DNA of 64,000 bases from Brachypterus glaber (GCA_958510825.1 OY294045.1:14373916-14437915), one strand, 5' to 3'. Positions 32,608 through 44,531 are shown, counted from the stretch's first letter. Program-made: numbers and translations. Notes: generated from the letters alone by a model not told the origin.

Positions 32608-33133
32608 CATGAAATATTGAATAATTTAATGCAATTTAAAGTTGCGTTAAAATTACATTGTTTATTAGTTTTTCTTAATATTTGACCAGTTTTTTATCAT
32701 TTTAGTTCAAAAAAATAAAACTGCTCCATCTATTGTTAAATATTTAAACCTGATATCTGTCACAACAATTTGACATAACCTTCAATTTTCGCATTATAAT
32801 TTGTAAATATGTGCTAAAATTAAATAAAAATCTTTTTTTAAGTACTGATTTGATAAAATTATTAAATAACATTAATTGCCTTATTTAAAAATATGTGTTT
32901 TGTTCCATTTACAATGTCGAGTCACAAAAAACATTGTTTTTAACTTTGTCCGCAGTTTAAAGCCATACATTGTTTAATATTTGCAGTCGAAGAAAAAGTA
33001 TAGTCTACAACACGTATGGAATAGTCATTTCGCGCTCGCGGGACCGCCATACTCGCCTGCCGGCTCGTATGACAAACTTTCCGCTAGCGCGGAATATTGT
33101 TTATTCCATACTAGTTATAGAATATACTATTCT
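32388..33133 (-). repeat. Right copy of the roughly 730-bp inverted repeat pair
   Basis: The reverse complement of 25404-26135, from TTCTACGACTGCTTTAGAAT to TTATAGAATATACTATTC. It differs mainly by the expanded (AT)n tract at 32546-32604. The outer 140 bp (32997-33133) are themselves palindromic: GTATAGTCTACAACACGTAT mirrored by ATACTAGTTATAGAATATAC. Confidence 0.7.
32546..32604. repeat. (TA)n microsatellite
   Basis: About 29 uninterrupted TA units. The equivalent position of the left arm (about 25935-25950) has only a few, so it expanded in this copy. Confidence 0.9.
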
Positions 33134-33406
33134 TTTAGAGTTAGTATTTTCATAAAGCAAGAAAATAAAATTCATACCTGGAGGAAATAAATCATGTCGA
33201 ACTTGTTTGTTTATACTGGCGCAAAACCGTTGGTTACAACAAATATATATTGTACATTACGTACATTATGTTGAAGATGAAAGCTGCAATAATTGCAGGA
33301 AGCACTGACGGAGTGTCAATTGTTATCTAGGGATATGATGCGGGGGCACATTTTTATTTGAATATATTTCAATACCAGCGTCGCACTGGGAGCATGTTGG
33401 CCAATG

Positions 33407-33592
33407 GAGCTCCTACAACTAGAATTGTGAAACAAAAGACTCCTACCCTATCTCTATCTCATTTGTGCTACACTTTCCAGCCAACCAAATAAATACTGTA
33501 TTTGTTTTTCATACAACAAATACAGTATTTATTTGTTTGGCCGGAAAGTGTAGCACTGAGCGGCACGAACGAACATAGCTAATGTGTTCATG
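33407..33592 (-). repeat. Inverted copy of 28500-28683, containing the palindromic MITE
   Basis: Includes the 92-bp MITE at 33465-33556 and shared flanks (GAGCTCCTACAACTAGAATT, CGAACGAACATAGCTAATGT). It is probably a fragment of the 27837-28759 element family. Confidence 0.7.
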
Positions 33593-33593
33593 T

Positions 33594-33762
33594 AAACAAA
33601 TATTTTAATTTCAAAATGATTTATTAATGGGAACAAAATAGTTTATTTGACACAAATAAAATTTATTTGTCACAAATAAAATTTATTTGTCACAACCAAA
33701 TAATTTAATTGGCCATATCCAACCAAATATTTAGTTGAGACAAATAAACTGTTTTATCAGTG
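33594..33762. mobile_element. MITE family E, truncated copy 2
   Basis: Matches the reverse complement of the left half of 38997-39228: TTTATTAATGGGAACAAAAT, then TTTGTCACAACCAAATAATT, ending TTTTATCAGTGTA. A 20-bp stretch (CACAAATAAAATTTATTTGT) is duplicated in tandem. Confidence 0.65.
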
Positions 33763-33764
33763 TA

Positions 33765-34813
33765 GTAACCAAAAAGACAAAGTAGCTACACATCTTAAAT
33801 TTCCCTGACCACCAAAAGGAAAGAGTGGACACATATTTTTAATTTATTTGGACACGCACCATAATGAAAAAATAATAATAAGTAATACATACTGGCATAT
33901 GGCAAACATGTATTTTGTGTATTATTTTATTGGTGGCCGACACTGTCAAATACAGAAAATTGCTGACGGCAAAACAGTGCTTTCACTTTGGGTCATAATC
34001 TAAATTTTTTTGAAGTAATTCTACAGGCTTTTATTTTCTGTTTAAAAGCAGCCTTGCATAAAACACTGTTGAAGTCTAGGAATAATTTTCTTGGTCATAC
34101 TTTTGCAGATAATTTCATCGAATACAGAAAATTTCTTAAATCAAAACCGTGCTTTCCCTTATATCATAATCAAAGGCGAGAGTAAACCTCTAACGAATTT
34201 AGCATAGAAATTGGAGGAAATCTTGAAGGTAACATCTAGAGTAAATCAATAGAATCTTATCTTTACCAAACCTGGGACCTTTTTTAGGTTATTTCTAAGA
34301 TTTTTCGGGATAAACTTAAAGGAAATTTTGAGGAAATATGAAAGAATTACCTCCTAGAAGGAAGTAGGTTTCAAATTTTTTCAATGTTTTCATATTTTCA
34401 AAAATATATTTTGTTTTTAATAAAAACCTTATAGTATAGTATATGTAATTTTCGATAAAATGTAATAAGCTTTTATTTTGTATTTATAATTATATAATTG
34501 ATAAAAAGGACCAAGAATAACCAGCCAAAATGAATGCAATTTTTTTCAATGACATTTATATTATCTTATACCTTTTTTTAACAGTCCATATTAACCCTTA
34601 TAAACACAATACTTTTAAATGTGGTAATAGCTTATGCTATATAGGTCTAATTATACATTGTACATTCTCTTTTATTTAAAAGACTTGTTAAATAATTAAT
34701 AATAATTATAATTTACCACAAATGAATAAGATGTCTAATTTCCACTTAGTATAAACAATGTGAATCATGCGATGCCTCATTTTAAGAGATTTGTTAGGCG
34801 CGTTCTGCAAATA
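33765..34813. other. AT-rich DNA with weak internal duplication
   Basis: AATACAGAAAATT...GTGCTTTC occurs near 33950 and again, diverged, near 34121. A 65-codon plus frame at 33988-34185 spans it without recognisable features. The words AGGAAAT and CCTCC near 34210-34370 resemble a stretch near 63150. Confidence 0.3.
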
Positions 34814-34815
34814 TA

Positions 34816-35591
34816 CCCAGGTAGCAAGGGATGTTATATTACAAGAAATTAACATCACTTTTGGGTGTATTTTTAAACTAAATCATAACATCACATAATA
34901 TTGAAAAATACCATGTATTCAACATCACATTTCCAACGTACCACGTGTGACGTGACAACCATGTTATTTAATAACAAATATTTAGCAACACTGTGAATAT
35001 ATCGCATGTCACATATTAACGTGGCTTTCACGTGAATGTCATGTTATTTTGCTTCTCACCAACGTTCGAAGCAAAAAAATCGATATAAGATGATGTTGAT
35101 AGAGCAAATTGTTATAAGGAAATTGTATACACATTATACGATTTCCAATGGATAGGGGGCTTTGCCGGGTTTCTCAAGACCACGGACACGGATTAAAGGA
35201 ATATATTCTCCGCTTAATCTGCAATTTCGTATTTAGAATCTGTTTCAATCTGTGATTGATTCAATTACTGATTGATTTTAAATCCGATTTTTTTTATAGG
35301 GTTATAGCGTTTTTAATGGTTTTAATTTAGAAAAAGCTAATATCCTAGAATATTATTTAAATATTAAAGTACCAGTAACGGCATCCATAAGATATTAGAT
35401 ATAACATGAATGTGGATTTATGATGTCACAAACACGTTATTTTCGGGATGTCATTGTGTGATGTTATTAGGGGCGGACTTAGGACATCCCCACCATGCTA
35501 CATTCTTGTTAAATGAGACTACAATCTTAACATCACATGTCACATATTAACGTGGCTTTCACATGAATGTCATGTTATTTTGCTACCTGGG
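34816..35591. mobile_element. TA-flanked element with CCCAGGTAGCAA termini
   Basis: CCCAGGTAGCAAGGGATGTT and the mirrored TGTTATTTTGCTACCTGGG form the ends, with TA at 34814-34815 and 35592-35593. About 50 bp next to the right end (CATGTCACATATTAACGTGG...ATTTTGCT) are repeated in direct orientation inside at 35004-35053. It is non-coding. Confidence 0.75.
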
Positions 35592-35617
35592 TAGGTATTT
35601 AAATATAATTTTTGTTT

Positions 35618-35766
35618 AAAGGCATATCCACTGGATCGCATAACAACATAGTACATAAGAATGCGGTGCCGTGATTGGCTTACAAGATACATGGCGGCAC
35701 ATCAAGCCAATCACGGCATCGGATTTTATGTTTTATGTTCTTATGCAAGCTTCTGTATAGGCCTTT
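35618..35766. mobile_element. Family A MITE, further copy
   Basis: AAAGGCATATCC at the left and TATAGGCCTTT at the right, with GTGCCGTGATTGGCTT and AAGCCAATCACGGC in the centre. The longest member in the window. Confidence 0.75.
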
Positions 35767-36597
35767 AGGTGATAGATATATTTCGAGCAAAATTTAATTT
35801 AATGAGATCATTTACGTGATGACCTTTCTGAAATATTTCTCCCAGTCTCTAAAATAAACCCCAATGTGTATTTTTTTTAATGAAGTTCCTGAATATATTA
35901 GAAACGCTGTATATAGAAAACAAAACACAAATATATTTTTTAACTAATATTTCAAAGTTATTTTGCATCAGTATTATTTAAAAAACTGCTTTAAGTTAAA
36001 GCCTTTAACCGTGCTTAAAAAAAAAAAAAAAAAAAAAAACAGGCCTGACAATTTGGAAAAATTCGACAAAATTTAGTGCATCTTTACAGTTGGTATAATA
36101 TGCTGTTGTTTATTAAAACTTAAAATTATAAAAGAAAAAATAAATTGATGGTTTGAACTTGGTGTTTTTTGTTTTCTTAAACGGCGTGTTGAAGCTATAC
36201 TTAACATATTGTATACCTATTGAGAAATCTTCTCGTTTGCATCTAAGGAAGTACATGTAATTTAAAAAGTAGCCTTGGTCATTTCATATGTTCATTCTTC
36301 ATTTGTATGGTTGCTTTCATTCCAAATGGGGAAAAATTGAATTCCTCTCTTTCAGATTTTTACATAAATTTTAAATCGTTTCAGTTTTTACCAAAGGATC
36401 AATTTGATACCAAGAATCTTGGTTCAAAATATTATTTTTTTTTTGCAAAAATTGCTTTATGTTAGACTGTAGACTTAGCTTAATTTATCATCTACAAGTT
36501 GCATAATCTACAGTGTAGAATAGTCGATTCAGAAGAGGCGTACCAGGATTTGGTGGTGACATTTTTGAAGTATTTATCTTGCCTACTAATAAAGAAA

Positions 36598-37112
36598 CCT
36601 AAACTTAAACATTAGATCATATATACATGTTTGTTTGTTTAACCTCGTACTATTCTACTTAATTAAGCATCCCCTAAGTCCAGGACTTGTGTGGGCTAGT
36701 AGTAGAGGGAACCACCGGCTTATACTGACTTTCGAACCAGTTTCTAGGGAGTGTCCGTTTCACTTATCGCCTTCGCCAAATTTCAATTATTAATTAACTG
36801 AAAAAGGCAAATCGGCGCCAGTGAGAATCGAACTCACGATAGTAGACTTGCTATGCATACGCGCTAGCCACTACGCTATGCCTCCCACATAGATGCGCCT
36901 TGAGTCCACGTCAAACCGAAATGTTTCCATTGCTATATCCAGGTAGATTTCACCTTCCCGCTTTGGTTTGTTTACAAATATGTTATAATTTACCTCCTCG
37001 CAACCTCACCGCTATAGTGGTTTGTTTACAATTGGCTTTGTATATGTTCTACATAAAACAAATCAACATTAATGCCATATCTATGTATATATGATCTAAT
37101 ACTTAAACTAGG
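36598..37112. mobile_element. Inverted-repeat element hosting a SINE
   Basis: CCTAAACTTAAACATTAGAT...ATATACAT at the left is mirrored by ATGTATATATGATC...CTTAAACTAGG at the right. The SINE at 36641-36886 is inserted inside. A 64-codon frame at 36900-37094 starts with TTG and has no recognisable features. Confidence 0.6.
36641..36886 (-). mobile_element. tRNA-derived SINE, copy 1
   Basis: On the minus strand a tRNA-like head (36886-36814) starts GGGAGGCATAGCGTAGTGGC, with an A box TAGCGTAGTGG and a B box GAGTTCGATTCTC, and ends ACTGGCGCC. The acceptor arms do not pair, so it is not a working tRNA. The body follows to AACCTCG-complement at 36641, then a (CAAA)n-like tail. The A and B boxes would form an internal polymerase III promoter. 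The body is shared with 60168-60408, but the 5' part of the head is different there. Confidence 0.85.
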
Positions 37113-37117
37113 ATTTA

Positions 37118-37353
37118 TTTGTTATGCAATAACCCTCTAACCCATATTGTGAGATGACAGTAAATTTTGGAACTTTTTCCTTAACAACTTTTAAACATTT
37201 TGACTAAAACACTTAAAATTAAGCATTTGTTTCTATTGTTTATGTATCAGAACATGTACAAAATATGTAATCTTTAATTTAATTTCTTTTAAAGATGTTG
37301 GGTAAAATTTTCTGTAACCTACTGTAGGTTAGACGGTTATTGCATAACAAAGC
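37118..37353. mobile_element. MITE with TTTGTTATGCAATAAC termini
   Basis: TTTGTTATGCAATAACCCTC...TAACC is mirrored by GGTTAGACGGTTATTGCATAACAAA. The AT-rich middle has no frame. It abuts the preceding element almost directly. Confidence 0.7.
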
Positions 37354-37491
37354 CCAATTATAATCTGGTAGTTAATAGTCTTATGCCAATAACCTTATTA
37401 CTACAATAAAATGAATTAATACTAAAAAGTTATTATTTATAACAACTGCATGCTATATTTTAATATAGTAAAAACCTAAATTTATTAATAA

Positions 37492-38642
37492 CACTAGGCA
37501 ACAAAACTGAACTTTTTTTTTCCCCGATCGGAAAGTAAATTTTTATTACTAATTCGAGAATGTAGAAAGCGAATCTGACCTTAAAAAAAATTCAGCACCT
37601 AAATTTTTTGAGATACAAAAGTCCAGGAAATAATGACGTTTTTTTTCAAAATCTTAAAAAAAAATAGTAGGATTTTGAATATTTTAGGGTATATTAAAAA
37701 AAAATACGAGGAATTCAAAAATCTATATGTCAAGAACCTACTGTCAGAGTAAGTACGCGAAAAAAATAAAAAGCTAAAAATTAAAGTGCAGACTTAACTT
37801 AATTGCTCTTTTGTGGCAAAACTATCAAATCTGTATAAAAATTTTATAGGACCTAATTTGTAGATTATAAAATTCTCTACAAAAATATTTATAAAAATAT
37901 TTTTTTTGCTTAGTTTGTTCGTAAAAAGTAAATAAATGAAAAAGAAACAAAATTAAAGTACACAGTGTAAACTTTTTTCCCGAGCCCAAAAAATATATTT
38001 TTCTTATCAATTTAAAGGCGCAGAATCCAAACTTGACCTTAAAAAAATCCAGCAAGTCTTATTTTTTAAATTTTAGTACAGGCAATTATGCCAATTTAAA
38101 AATAATTTATAAAACAAAATATTATGTCTTTTTTTTTGTTTTTTTTAATGGTTCTACATCATAAAAATGTTACTTTATTACATAAGAACCATATTACGTA
38201 ACATTTTTTTAGTTCATTTTTGACCCCCTAGTAATGATTTTTGACAATTTTTAGCATGAGTACGTGGCGATAAGCTTGTCCCCTTATGCACCCTTCTCCT
38301 TACCCTCCACCCCTACTTAGTTTTGTCACATTATCCATGTTTTTTTTAATTTTTTTTTCATAATATCCCTAATTATTCTACCTATGAATTTAAAGTTTCC
38401 ATGTTTTAAGTTGGGTATTTTTTAACTAATATTGAGTCTAAATTTGTCCTCGGAATATTTTTATCTCCCATGATTTTAGAACAAAAGAGGGATAAAATAA
38501 CGATTTTTTAACATTTTTATCTCATTTTTCTCAGAAAACTTAGGTAATAGAAATATTCTGAGGCCAGATTCGGTTTCAGCGACCCAAAATTAGTTAAAAA
38601 GCATATGACTCCAATCAGGGCAAGAAACCGTGTTGCCTAGTG
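37492..38642. mobile_element. 1.15-kb element with CACTAGGCAACA termini
   Basis: CACTAGGCAACAAAAC at the left and GTGTTGCCTAGTG at the right are the only clear inverted repeats; TA follows on the right and AA precedes on the left. The interior is A/T-homopolymer-rich with a CCCTTCTCCTTACCCTCCAC stretch. A 76-codon minus frame is low complexity and not credible. Confidence 0.55.
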
Positions 38643-38996
38643 TAATTTCATAGCTAGCACCTAGTTACTTTAAATTATAAAATACCTAATCCATAAATGA
38701 AAATTTAATTTGTAAGATTTTGGAATTAGATGGCACTTAATATTGTAATGCATAATAATTTATTGCAGCGTTAACAGTTAGATTTTAAATATTTTTATGG
38801 TATATTACTGATTTTTTTTTAATATAATAAAATTTCATATAATTTATATGTTAATAAGATTTATTGTAGGTAATATTTTAAATTTTCAAGTCAAGAATTA
38901 TTATCAAGAGTATATTGTAAATTACCAATAGTATTTATACCATATGGTAAATATTTGTTATCTTAAAAACATAATTTTTTTAAATGGGCATACCTA

Positions 38997-39228
38997 CACT
39001 GATAAAACTGTTTATTTGTGTCAGCAAAATATTTGGTTGGATATGGCCAACTGAATTATTTGGCTGTGACAAATAAATTTTATTTCTGTCAAATAAACTA
39101 TTATGTTTCCATTAATAAATCATTTTGAAAATAAAATATTTGTTTACATAAACTAAATAATAATAAATTTGTTAATCACAACAAAATAATTTAATTGGCC
39201 ATATCCAAATAAATCCTTTTTATCAGTG
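38997..39228. mobile_element. MITE family E, full copy
   Basis: CACTGATAAAACTGTTTATT at the left is mirrored by AAATCCTTTTTATCAGTG, with TA on both sides (38995-38996, 39229-39230). TATGGCCAACTGAATTATTT and AATAATTTAATTGGCCATA mark the inner arms. Confidence 0.8.
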
Positions 39229-39255
39229 TAATTTAATTAATTATAATTAAAAAAA

Positions 39256-39778
39256 CTATATAAAACATTTTACTATTCCTTAAAACGACTTTTGTTTGAT
39301 TAACGCAGTCGTCCCTCCGAAGTGACTGATCGATTTCGTGCTTTTTAGCACTCTTCAGAGCCACATATCGGTAGTAGGGACAACTACGAAAATCAAATCT
39401 TTTCCATATATCTCTATATAGAGTTTAAAAATCGTTGTAAGGAAAAGCAAAAACAGCTAGCGACATCTACTGCTAAAAGCAGAGACTGGATAAACCTATC
39501 GACAGTCCAAAAAAGGAAGCAGTTATTGGTTTCAAGAACCTATTGCACGCTGTCGATAGGGGGCAGATTAATCAATGCCACGGTGGACATTCCTTACAAC
39601 GATTTTTAAACTCTATATAGAGATATATGGAAAAGATTTGATTTTCGTAGTTGTCCCTACTACCGATATGTGGCTCTGAAGAGTGCTAAAAAGCACGAAA
39701 TCGATCAGTCACTTCGGAGGGACGACTGCGTTAATCAAACAAAAGTCGTTTTAAGGAATAGTAAAATGTTTTATATAG
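39256..39778. mobile_element. Foldback element with perfect 189-bp arms
   Basis: The arms 39256-39444 and 39590-39778 read as exact reverse complements, including small hairpins of their own (GTGCTTTTTAGCAC, CTCTATATAGAG). The 145-bp centre contains CTATCGACAG and CTGTCGATAGG as another pair. No protein is encoded. The arms begin CTATATAAAACATTTT; surrounding AATTAATTATAATTAA words make the target duplication ambiguous. Confidence 0.8.
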
Positions 39779-39832
39779 ATTTTTTAAATTTGTAAATATC
39801 AAACAATTTAATTTAGTTAATTATAATTAATA

Positions 39833-40281
39833 ACACAGACAGTCTGATTTCCCAGAGGTGACAAACATTTCTATACGTTTTTGGTTTGCTGAATCCGAAT
39901 ATGGAGTTGGTTTGATCCGGTCAGATCGCATTTCTTTCCTAACCTCAAAAAAGTGACAGTTGAAACACTTTTCATCACTTTTTTGAGTTTTGATGTTATG
40001 CACAGGCACACGAAAAAAAAGGTCTTGCCCATCAGAAGAGACAAACATTTCTATAAGTTTCTGGGGCCGCTGAATCCGAATCCGGCGTTGGTTTGGCTCG
40101 ATTAGATCGCATTTCATTAATAACTAAAAAAAGTGATGAAAGTTGAAACATTTTATTACTTTTTTGAGGTTAGCAATGATATGCGATCTGACCGACCCCA
40201 TATTCGGATTTAGCGGCCACAAAAACATAAAGAATTGTTTGTCTCGTCTGGGGAATCAGACCTTTTTTTGTGTGCCTGTGT
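39833..40281. mobile_element. Inverted-repeat element with internal direct repeats
   Basis: ACACAGACAGTCTGATTTCC at the left pairs with the GGGGAATCAGACC...GCCTGTGT end. A unit with GACAAACATTTCTATA and GCTGAATCCGAAT...TTGGTTTG occurs twice in direct orientation (about 39859 and 40039) and once inverted near 40190. A 96-codon minus frame across the units reflects the repeats (RIRIQRPQKLIEMFV and a variant) and is not a gene. Confidence 0.7.
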
Positions 40282-40753
40282 AATTATTTAGTTAAAAGTA
40301 AAATTAGACATGCACTAATCAAATTTTAAGCCAAGTTTTACATAAATACTGAATTATATTCTTAACTATATATTTTTAAAAACGAGAAATATTTTTTTGC
40401 ACTTTTATGCATAACAAGTACCTACAATTTTGAAATAACTTACCTACACATTAAAAACATTAACAACATTTACCCACGACATTACTCAATGCCTCCTTAT
40501 TCCTACTACTTAGTTTGTTTAGGGTTCCTTAAAAGCATATTGCTTTAGCTTGTCTGTCCGTCTGTCTATCCGTCCAACTTTCTATCTGCGGAAATCGCGA
40601 AACGCTATTTAACTGAACCCAAAAATTAATGTTATTATACGTTTACTTCGGACCCCGAAAAGAACCAAAATGTCCGTCCGTCTGTCCGTATGTCACGTTT
40701 TCTAGTCGGCACGATAACTAAAAATATAATAATCCGACTTACCGAGGGGACGA

Positions 40754-41729
40754 TGTGGTATACAGATCCTCTCTTTCTATCCGGATCGAAGGATCAATGT
40801 TTCGGATAGCTTCAATGTACTGGGCTGTACTCCAATTTTGGGACTTACTCAACATCTAGCCTCAGAGGTTTGTAGATAGGCTTAAGTTCAGAGTGAGTCA
40901 AAGGTGTTAAATTAAAGATTGACCATACTTGATGGTAATTTTATTTGAAGAGAATTTGGTTTTTATACAATTTTGAACTTAAGTGTTTTATTAATCTGCA
41001 CGATTTAGCATTGACTATGTTTTATATTTTAATATCGCTGTTCCTTGTAACCAAATTCTTATTTTCTATACAAATATGTATATTTTAAATAATGCCTTAT
41101 CAGGTTTTCTGAACAAAGTATAAAAAACAATTTTGGGGCAAATGCATAATTTAGCAATCAGTTGAATGCGGGGCCCCGCGGGGCCAGCAAAGTCCGAAAG
41201 AGAATATTTTCGTCTTCGAGTAATAGGCACTAGGTAATTGTAATGTGCTATACAGATCCTTTCTTTCTATCCGGATCGAAGGACCAATGTTTCGGATAGC
41301 TTCAATGGACTGGGCTGTACTCCAATTTTGGGACTTACTCAACATCTAGCCTCAGAGGTTTGTAGATAGGCTTAAGTTCAGAGTGAGTCAAAGGTGTTAA
41401 ATTAAAGATTGACCATACTTGATGGTAATTTTATTTGAAGAGAATTTGGTTTTTATACAATTTTGAACTTAAGTGTTTTATTAATCTGCACGATTTAGCA
41501 TTGACTATGTTTTATATTTTAATATCGCTGTTCCTTGCAAACAAATTTTTCGTTTCTATACAAATATGTACATTTTAAATAATGCCTGTTCAGGTTCTCT
41601 GAACAAAGTATAAAAAACAATTTTGGTGCAAATGCATAATTTAGCAATCAGTTGAATGCGGGGCCCCGCGGGGCCAGCAAAGTCCGAAAGAGAATATTTT
41701 CGTCTTCGAGTAATAGGCACTAGGTAATT
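40754..41729. repeat. Two-unit tandem repeat, period 490 bp
   Basis: TGTGGTATACAGATCCTCTC...CACTAGGTAATTG is followed from 41244 by a second copy with few changes. Each unit contains GGGGCCCCGCGGGGCC near its end and TCCGGATCGAAGGA near its start. Upstream (40540-40700) lies a run of GTCTGTCCGTC words. Minus frames of 64-68 codons in the units are short and unrecognised. Confidence 0.85.
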
Positions 41730-43250
41730 TTTATTCGTTTGTAAGTTATGGACTAAACCCAAGAAAAGTAAAATAGCTGAATTCTAATATACTCATGAGA
41801 ACAACAAAATTTCCGAAAAAAAAAATAACCATAAAGAAGAAAATACATAACAATCAAGTAAAAGTTTTTCATAAAATTACATAAAGTTTTAAAACATATT
41901 TATATGCGCTTCTGTTTTAAGTGAGAGCTCTTAGTTAAAGTTACGTAATTAATAAAAGATGATTTATATTAGGTTATTGATATAATAAAAAGGAGAAATG
42001 CCGCGCTATTAATATTAACAACCTTGATAATGAAATGAAAGTGATTGGTTAGTTCATTCCTCTCGAGGAAGTATTTTATAAGTGCTTTTAATTAGTTATC
42101 TATAAGATATAATGGATAACACAAAATGTAGGGTTGTAGTTTCCTGAATTCCACTTATGCCGTAACGATTTCCAGGCTTATGATCACAGAAAATAATAAT
42201 TAAAAAAGAAAATAAAAGAACTGACTTCTGTATCTCTAAAAACTAAAAAATTAATAATAAGAGAGGGTTCCAATATCACCATTCTTTAAATTAAATTCTA
42301 AAAATTATTTTTGATGTCAATTAAATGGTTTGCTGCTAAATTGGCATCGACTTTAGTTTTTACTTTTTAGAGATATAGTCGGTTCATTTGTTTGCTAATT
42401 TTTTTTAACTTTTTGAAGGCACAGAAGTCGGTTTATTTTTTATGTTTATTTTCAAATTCATCTATATAAACTTGTGACTTCATGTGAACTTAATGATAGT
42501 TGTCCTTCGATCTAGCCAGTTTTCTGGCATTACAAACGCATTGAAATATTTTTTTTTTACTCCAGTATTATTTATATTTGAGTGCCCCAGAATCCCAATT
42601 TTAAACGAAATATTAAAGAATTTCTTTGTCAGACTTTTGTAATTTTCCTTTGGTATTGTATATTGCAGGTCTTAAAACCAAATGCATTTAAAATATTTTT
42701 AGCCTGACGTAACATTTAAGTGACCCCTTAATTTAATTTTTTTTCGAAATCGATTAATCATACGGTATCAAACAAGAGTACCTTTATTATGTATAAAACC
42801 TGAGGAATCACATATATGATAAAAAAAATACAAAAAAGTTACACAGAAAAAAATTTGGTACCAAAACGTGTTACGGCTCCCCGTTTCGCAGGCCCCTGGT
42901 TAAAATAACTACATGATAACGATATAAGATAATAGGCCTTACTAAGCTCAGATCATATGAAAAACCTTGTTGCTATAGCTTATAGGGTTCCTATGTTATT
43001 AAATAAAAACCGATTTTTTTAGCCTCTTGCAAAAGGGCTTAGCTCCCTTACGACGCATTTTTAGACATATGTTTACAGGATATTTTTTATATTTTCTGAT
43101 GTAGAATAATCCCCTTTTTGCTATACTCCCACAATCCGATAATGTGTATAAAATTGCGGACATGGATTTTCCAATAGCCTAGAAATTCGAGAGTCCTAAC
43201 TCGACGGACCACATTGCAATATGGTCCGCAAATCCTATTATAATTATATT
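41730..43250. other. Unassigned AT-rich DNA
   Basis: No gene recognised. TTTTGAAGGCACAGAAGTCG near 42410 looks like a repeat-derived motif. The hairpin GGACCACATTGCAATATGGTCC lies near 43205. The 63-codon minus frame at 43087-43278 has no recognisable domain. Confidence 0.3.
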
Positions 43251-43668
43251 TTCCACAACTAGTTTTAGAACATACCATTATTTATTTAACTGACATTTAA
43301 AAAACTAAATTTTTAAACTTCAGTTCAAAGTATTTATTTGATCCTTTTCCACTACTAGTTTTGGAACATACCATTATTTATTTAACTGACATTTTAAAAA
43401 ACTAAATTTTTAAACTTCAGTTCAAAGTATTTATTTGAGCAAAGGTCATTGATCAAGGCTACTTGATTTTAATGAAAATTTCAAGAAATATAATTTCTGT
43501 TAATAATTTATTTTTTTCACTACTAGCTTTAGAACATACCATTATTTATCATGTTTTCAGACTGTGAAGAGACTATTATAGCCTCGCACTCTTAAATCCC
43601 TCGCTGCTACGCAGCTCGGGATTTAGTACGCTCGGCTATAAAAAATAACTTCTATACCTTGGTGTGTA
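43251..43668. repeat. Dispersed repeat D with 96-bp tandem units
   Basis: A unit beginning TTCCAC[A/T]ACTAGTTTT..., containing GAACATACCATTATTTATTT, occurs at 43251 and 43347, with a partial third near 43509. The right part carries a hairpin (CTATTATAGCCTCGCACTC mirrored by GTACGCTCGGCTATAAA). The block matches 17965-18227 in reverse orientation. Confidence 0.65.
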
Positions 43669-43680
43669 ATTACTATTATA

Positions 43681-44531
43681 CAGTGCGTGCATTAAGTCTG
43701 GAATCACCCGATTAACTTTTTAGTTACAAGTAAAACACAAAAACCCTCGGATAGGTCGATTTTAATTTTTAATTTTGCAAATTATGGTGTAATAAAAGTT
43801 ATTAAAATTTGCACCCCCTTGCACCCTCACCCCCCAACTTTTTTTTTTTCAAATAGCAACCTACCCCTTGTGACACTTCGTTGGAAAGGTAATTTAATAA
43901 GCTTTCCAACGGTGTATAATAAAGCCTAATTTGGTAAAGGGCTAATGATAAAATGCACAATTTAGTTTATTATAAAGACATGTAAAGTATAACTTTAGTT
44001 CACTATAAATGTTCAAATTGATGTCCTTCAGCTCTTTGACAGTGGACAGTAAAAAAACGGGATTAAAATCGATTAAATAGTAAACATAAAATTGGTCAAT
44101 AAAAAGAAAAAAAATTGCATTTTTCAACAGGGTATAAAATATTACAATAAGTTTAAAACAACCTTATTTAGATTCTCAGGAAGGTGCCAAGTAGGAAATA
44201 GGGCAACAATTACCATATTATGCGTAATATTTCACACAAACAATGTTTAAATAAAACATACGTTTTTTCATAGACCCTTTAACAAATTAGGCTTTATTAT
44301 ACACTGTTGGAAAGCTTATTAAATTACCTTTCCAATGATGTATCACAAGGGGTAGTTGCTATTTGAAAAAAAAAGTTGGGGGTGAGGGTGCAAGGGGGTG
44401 CCAATTTTGATAACTTTTTTTAGACCAAAATTTGCAGAATTAAAAATATAAATCGACCTGTCTGAGGATTTTTGTATTTTACTTGTAACTAAAAAGTTAT
44501 TCGGGTGATTCCAGACTTAATGCACGCACTG
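43681..44531. mobile_element. Mariner-like MITE with CAGTGCGTGCATTAAG termini
   Basis: CAGTGCGTGCATTAAGTCTG and CAGACTTAATGCACGCACTG, TA on both sides. The arms of about 260 bp include GTTGGGGGTGAGGGTGCAAG and its complement. The roughly 330-bp centre is AT-rich; 61-codon frames there are not credible. Confidence 0.85.

Noticed and set aside
36814..36886. Functional tRNA gene on the minus strand
   Set aside because: A and B boxes are good, but the acceptor and anticodon arms do not pair and a SINE body follows.
39827..40117. 96-codon minus frame with an internal repeat (RIRIQRPQKLIEMFV)
   Set aside because: It follows the direct and inverted repeats of a non-autonomous element; there is no known domain and no promoter or splice context.
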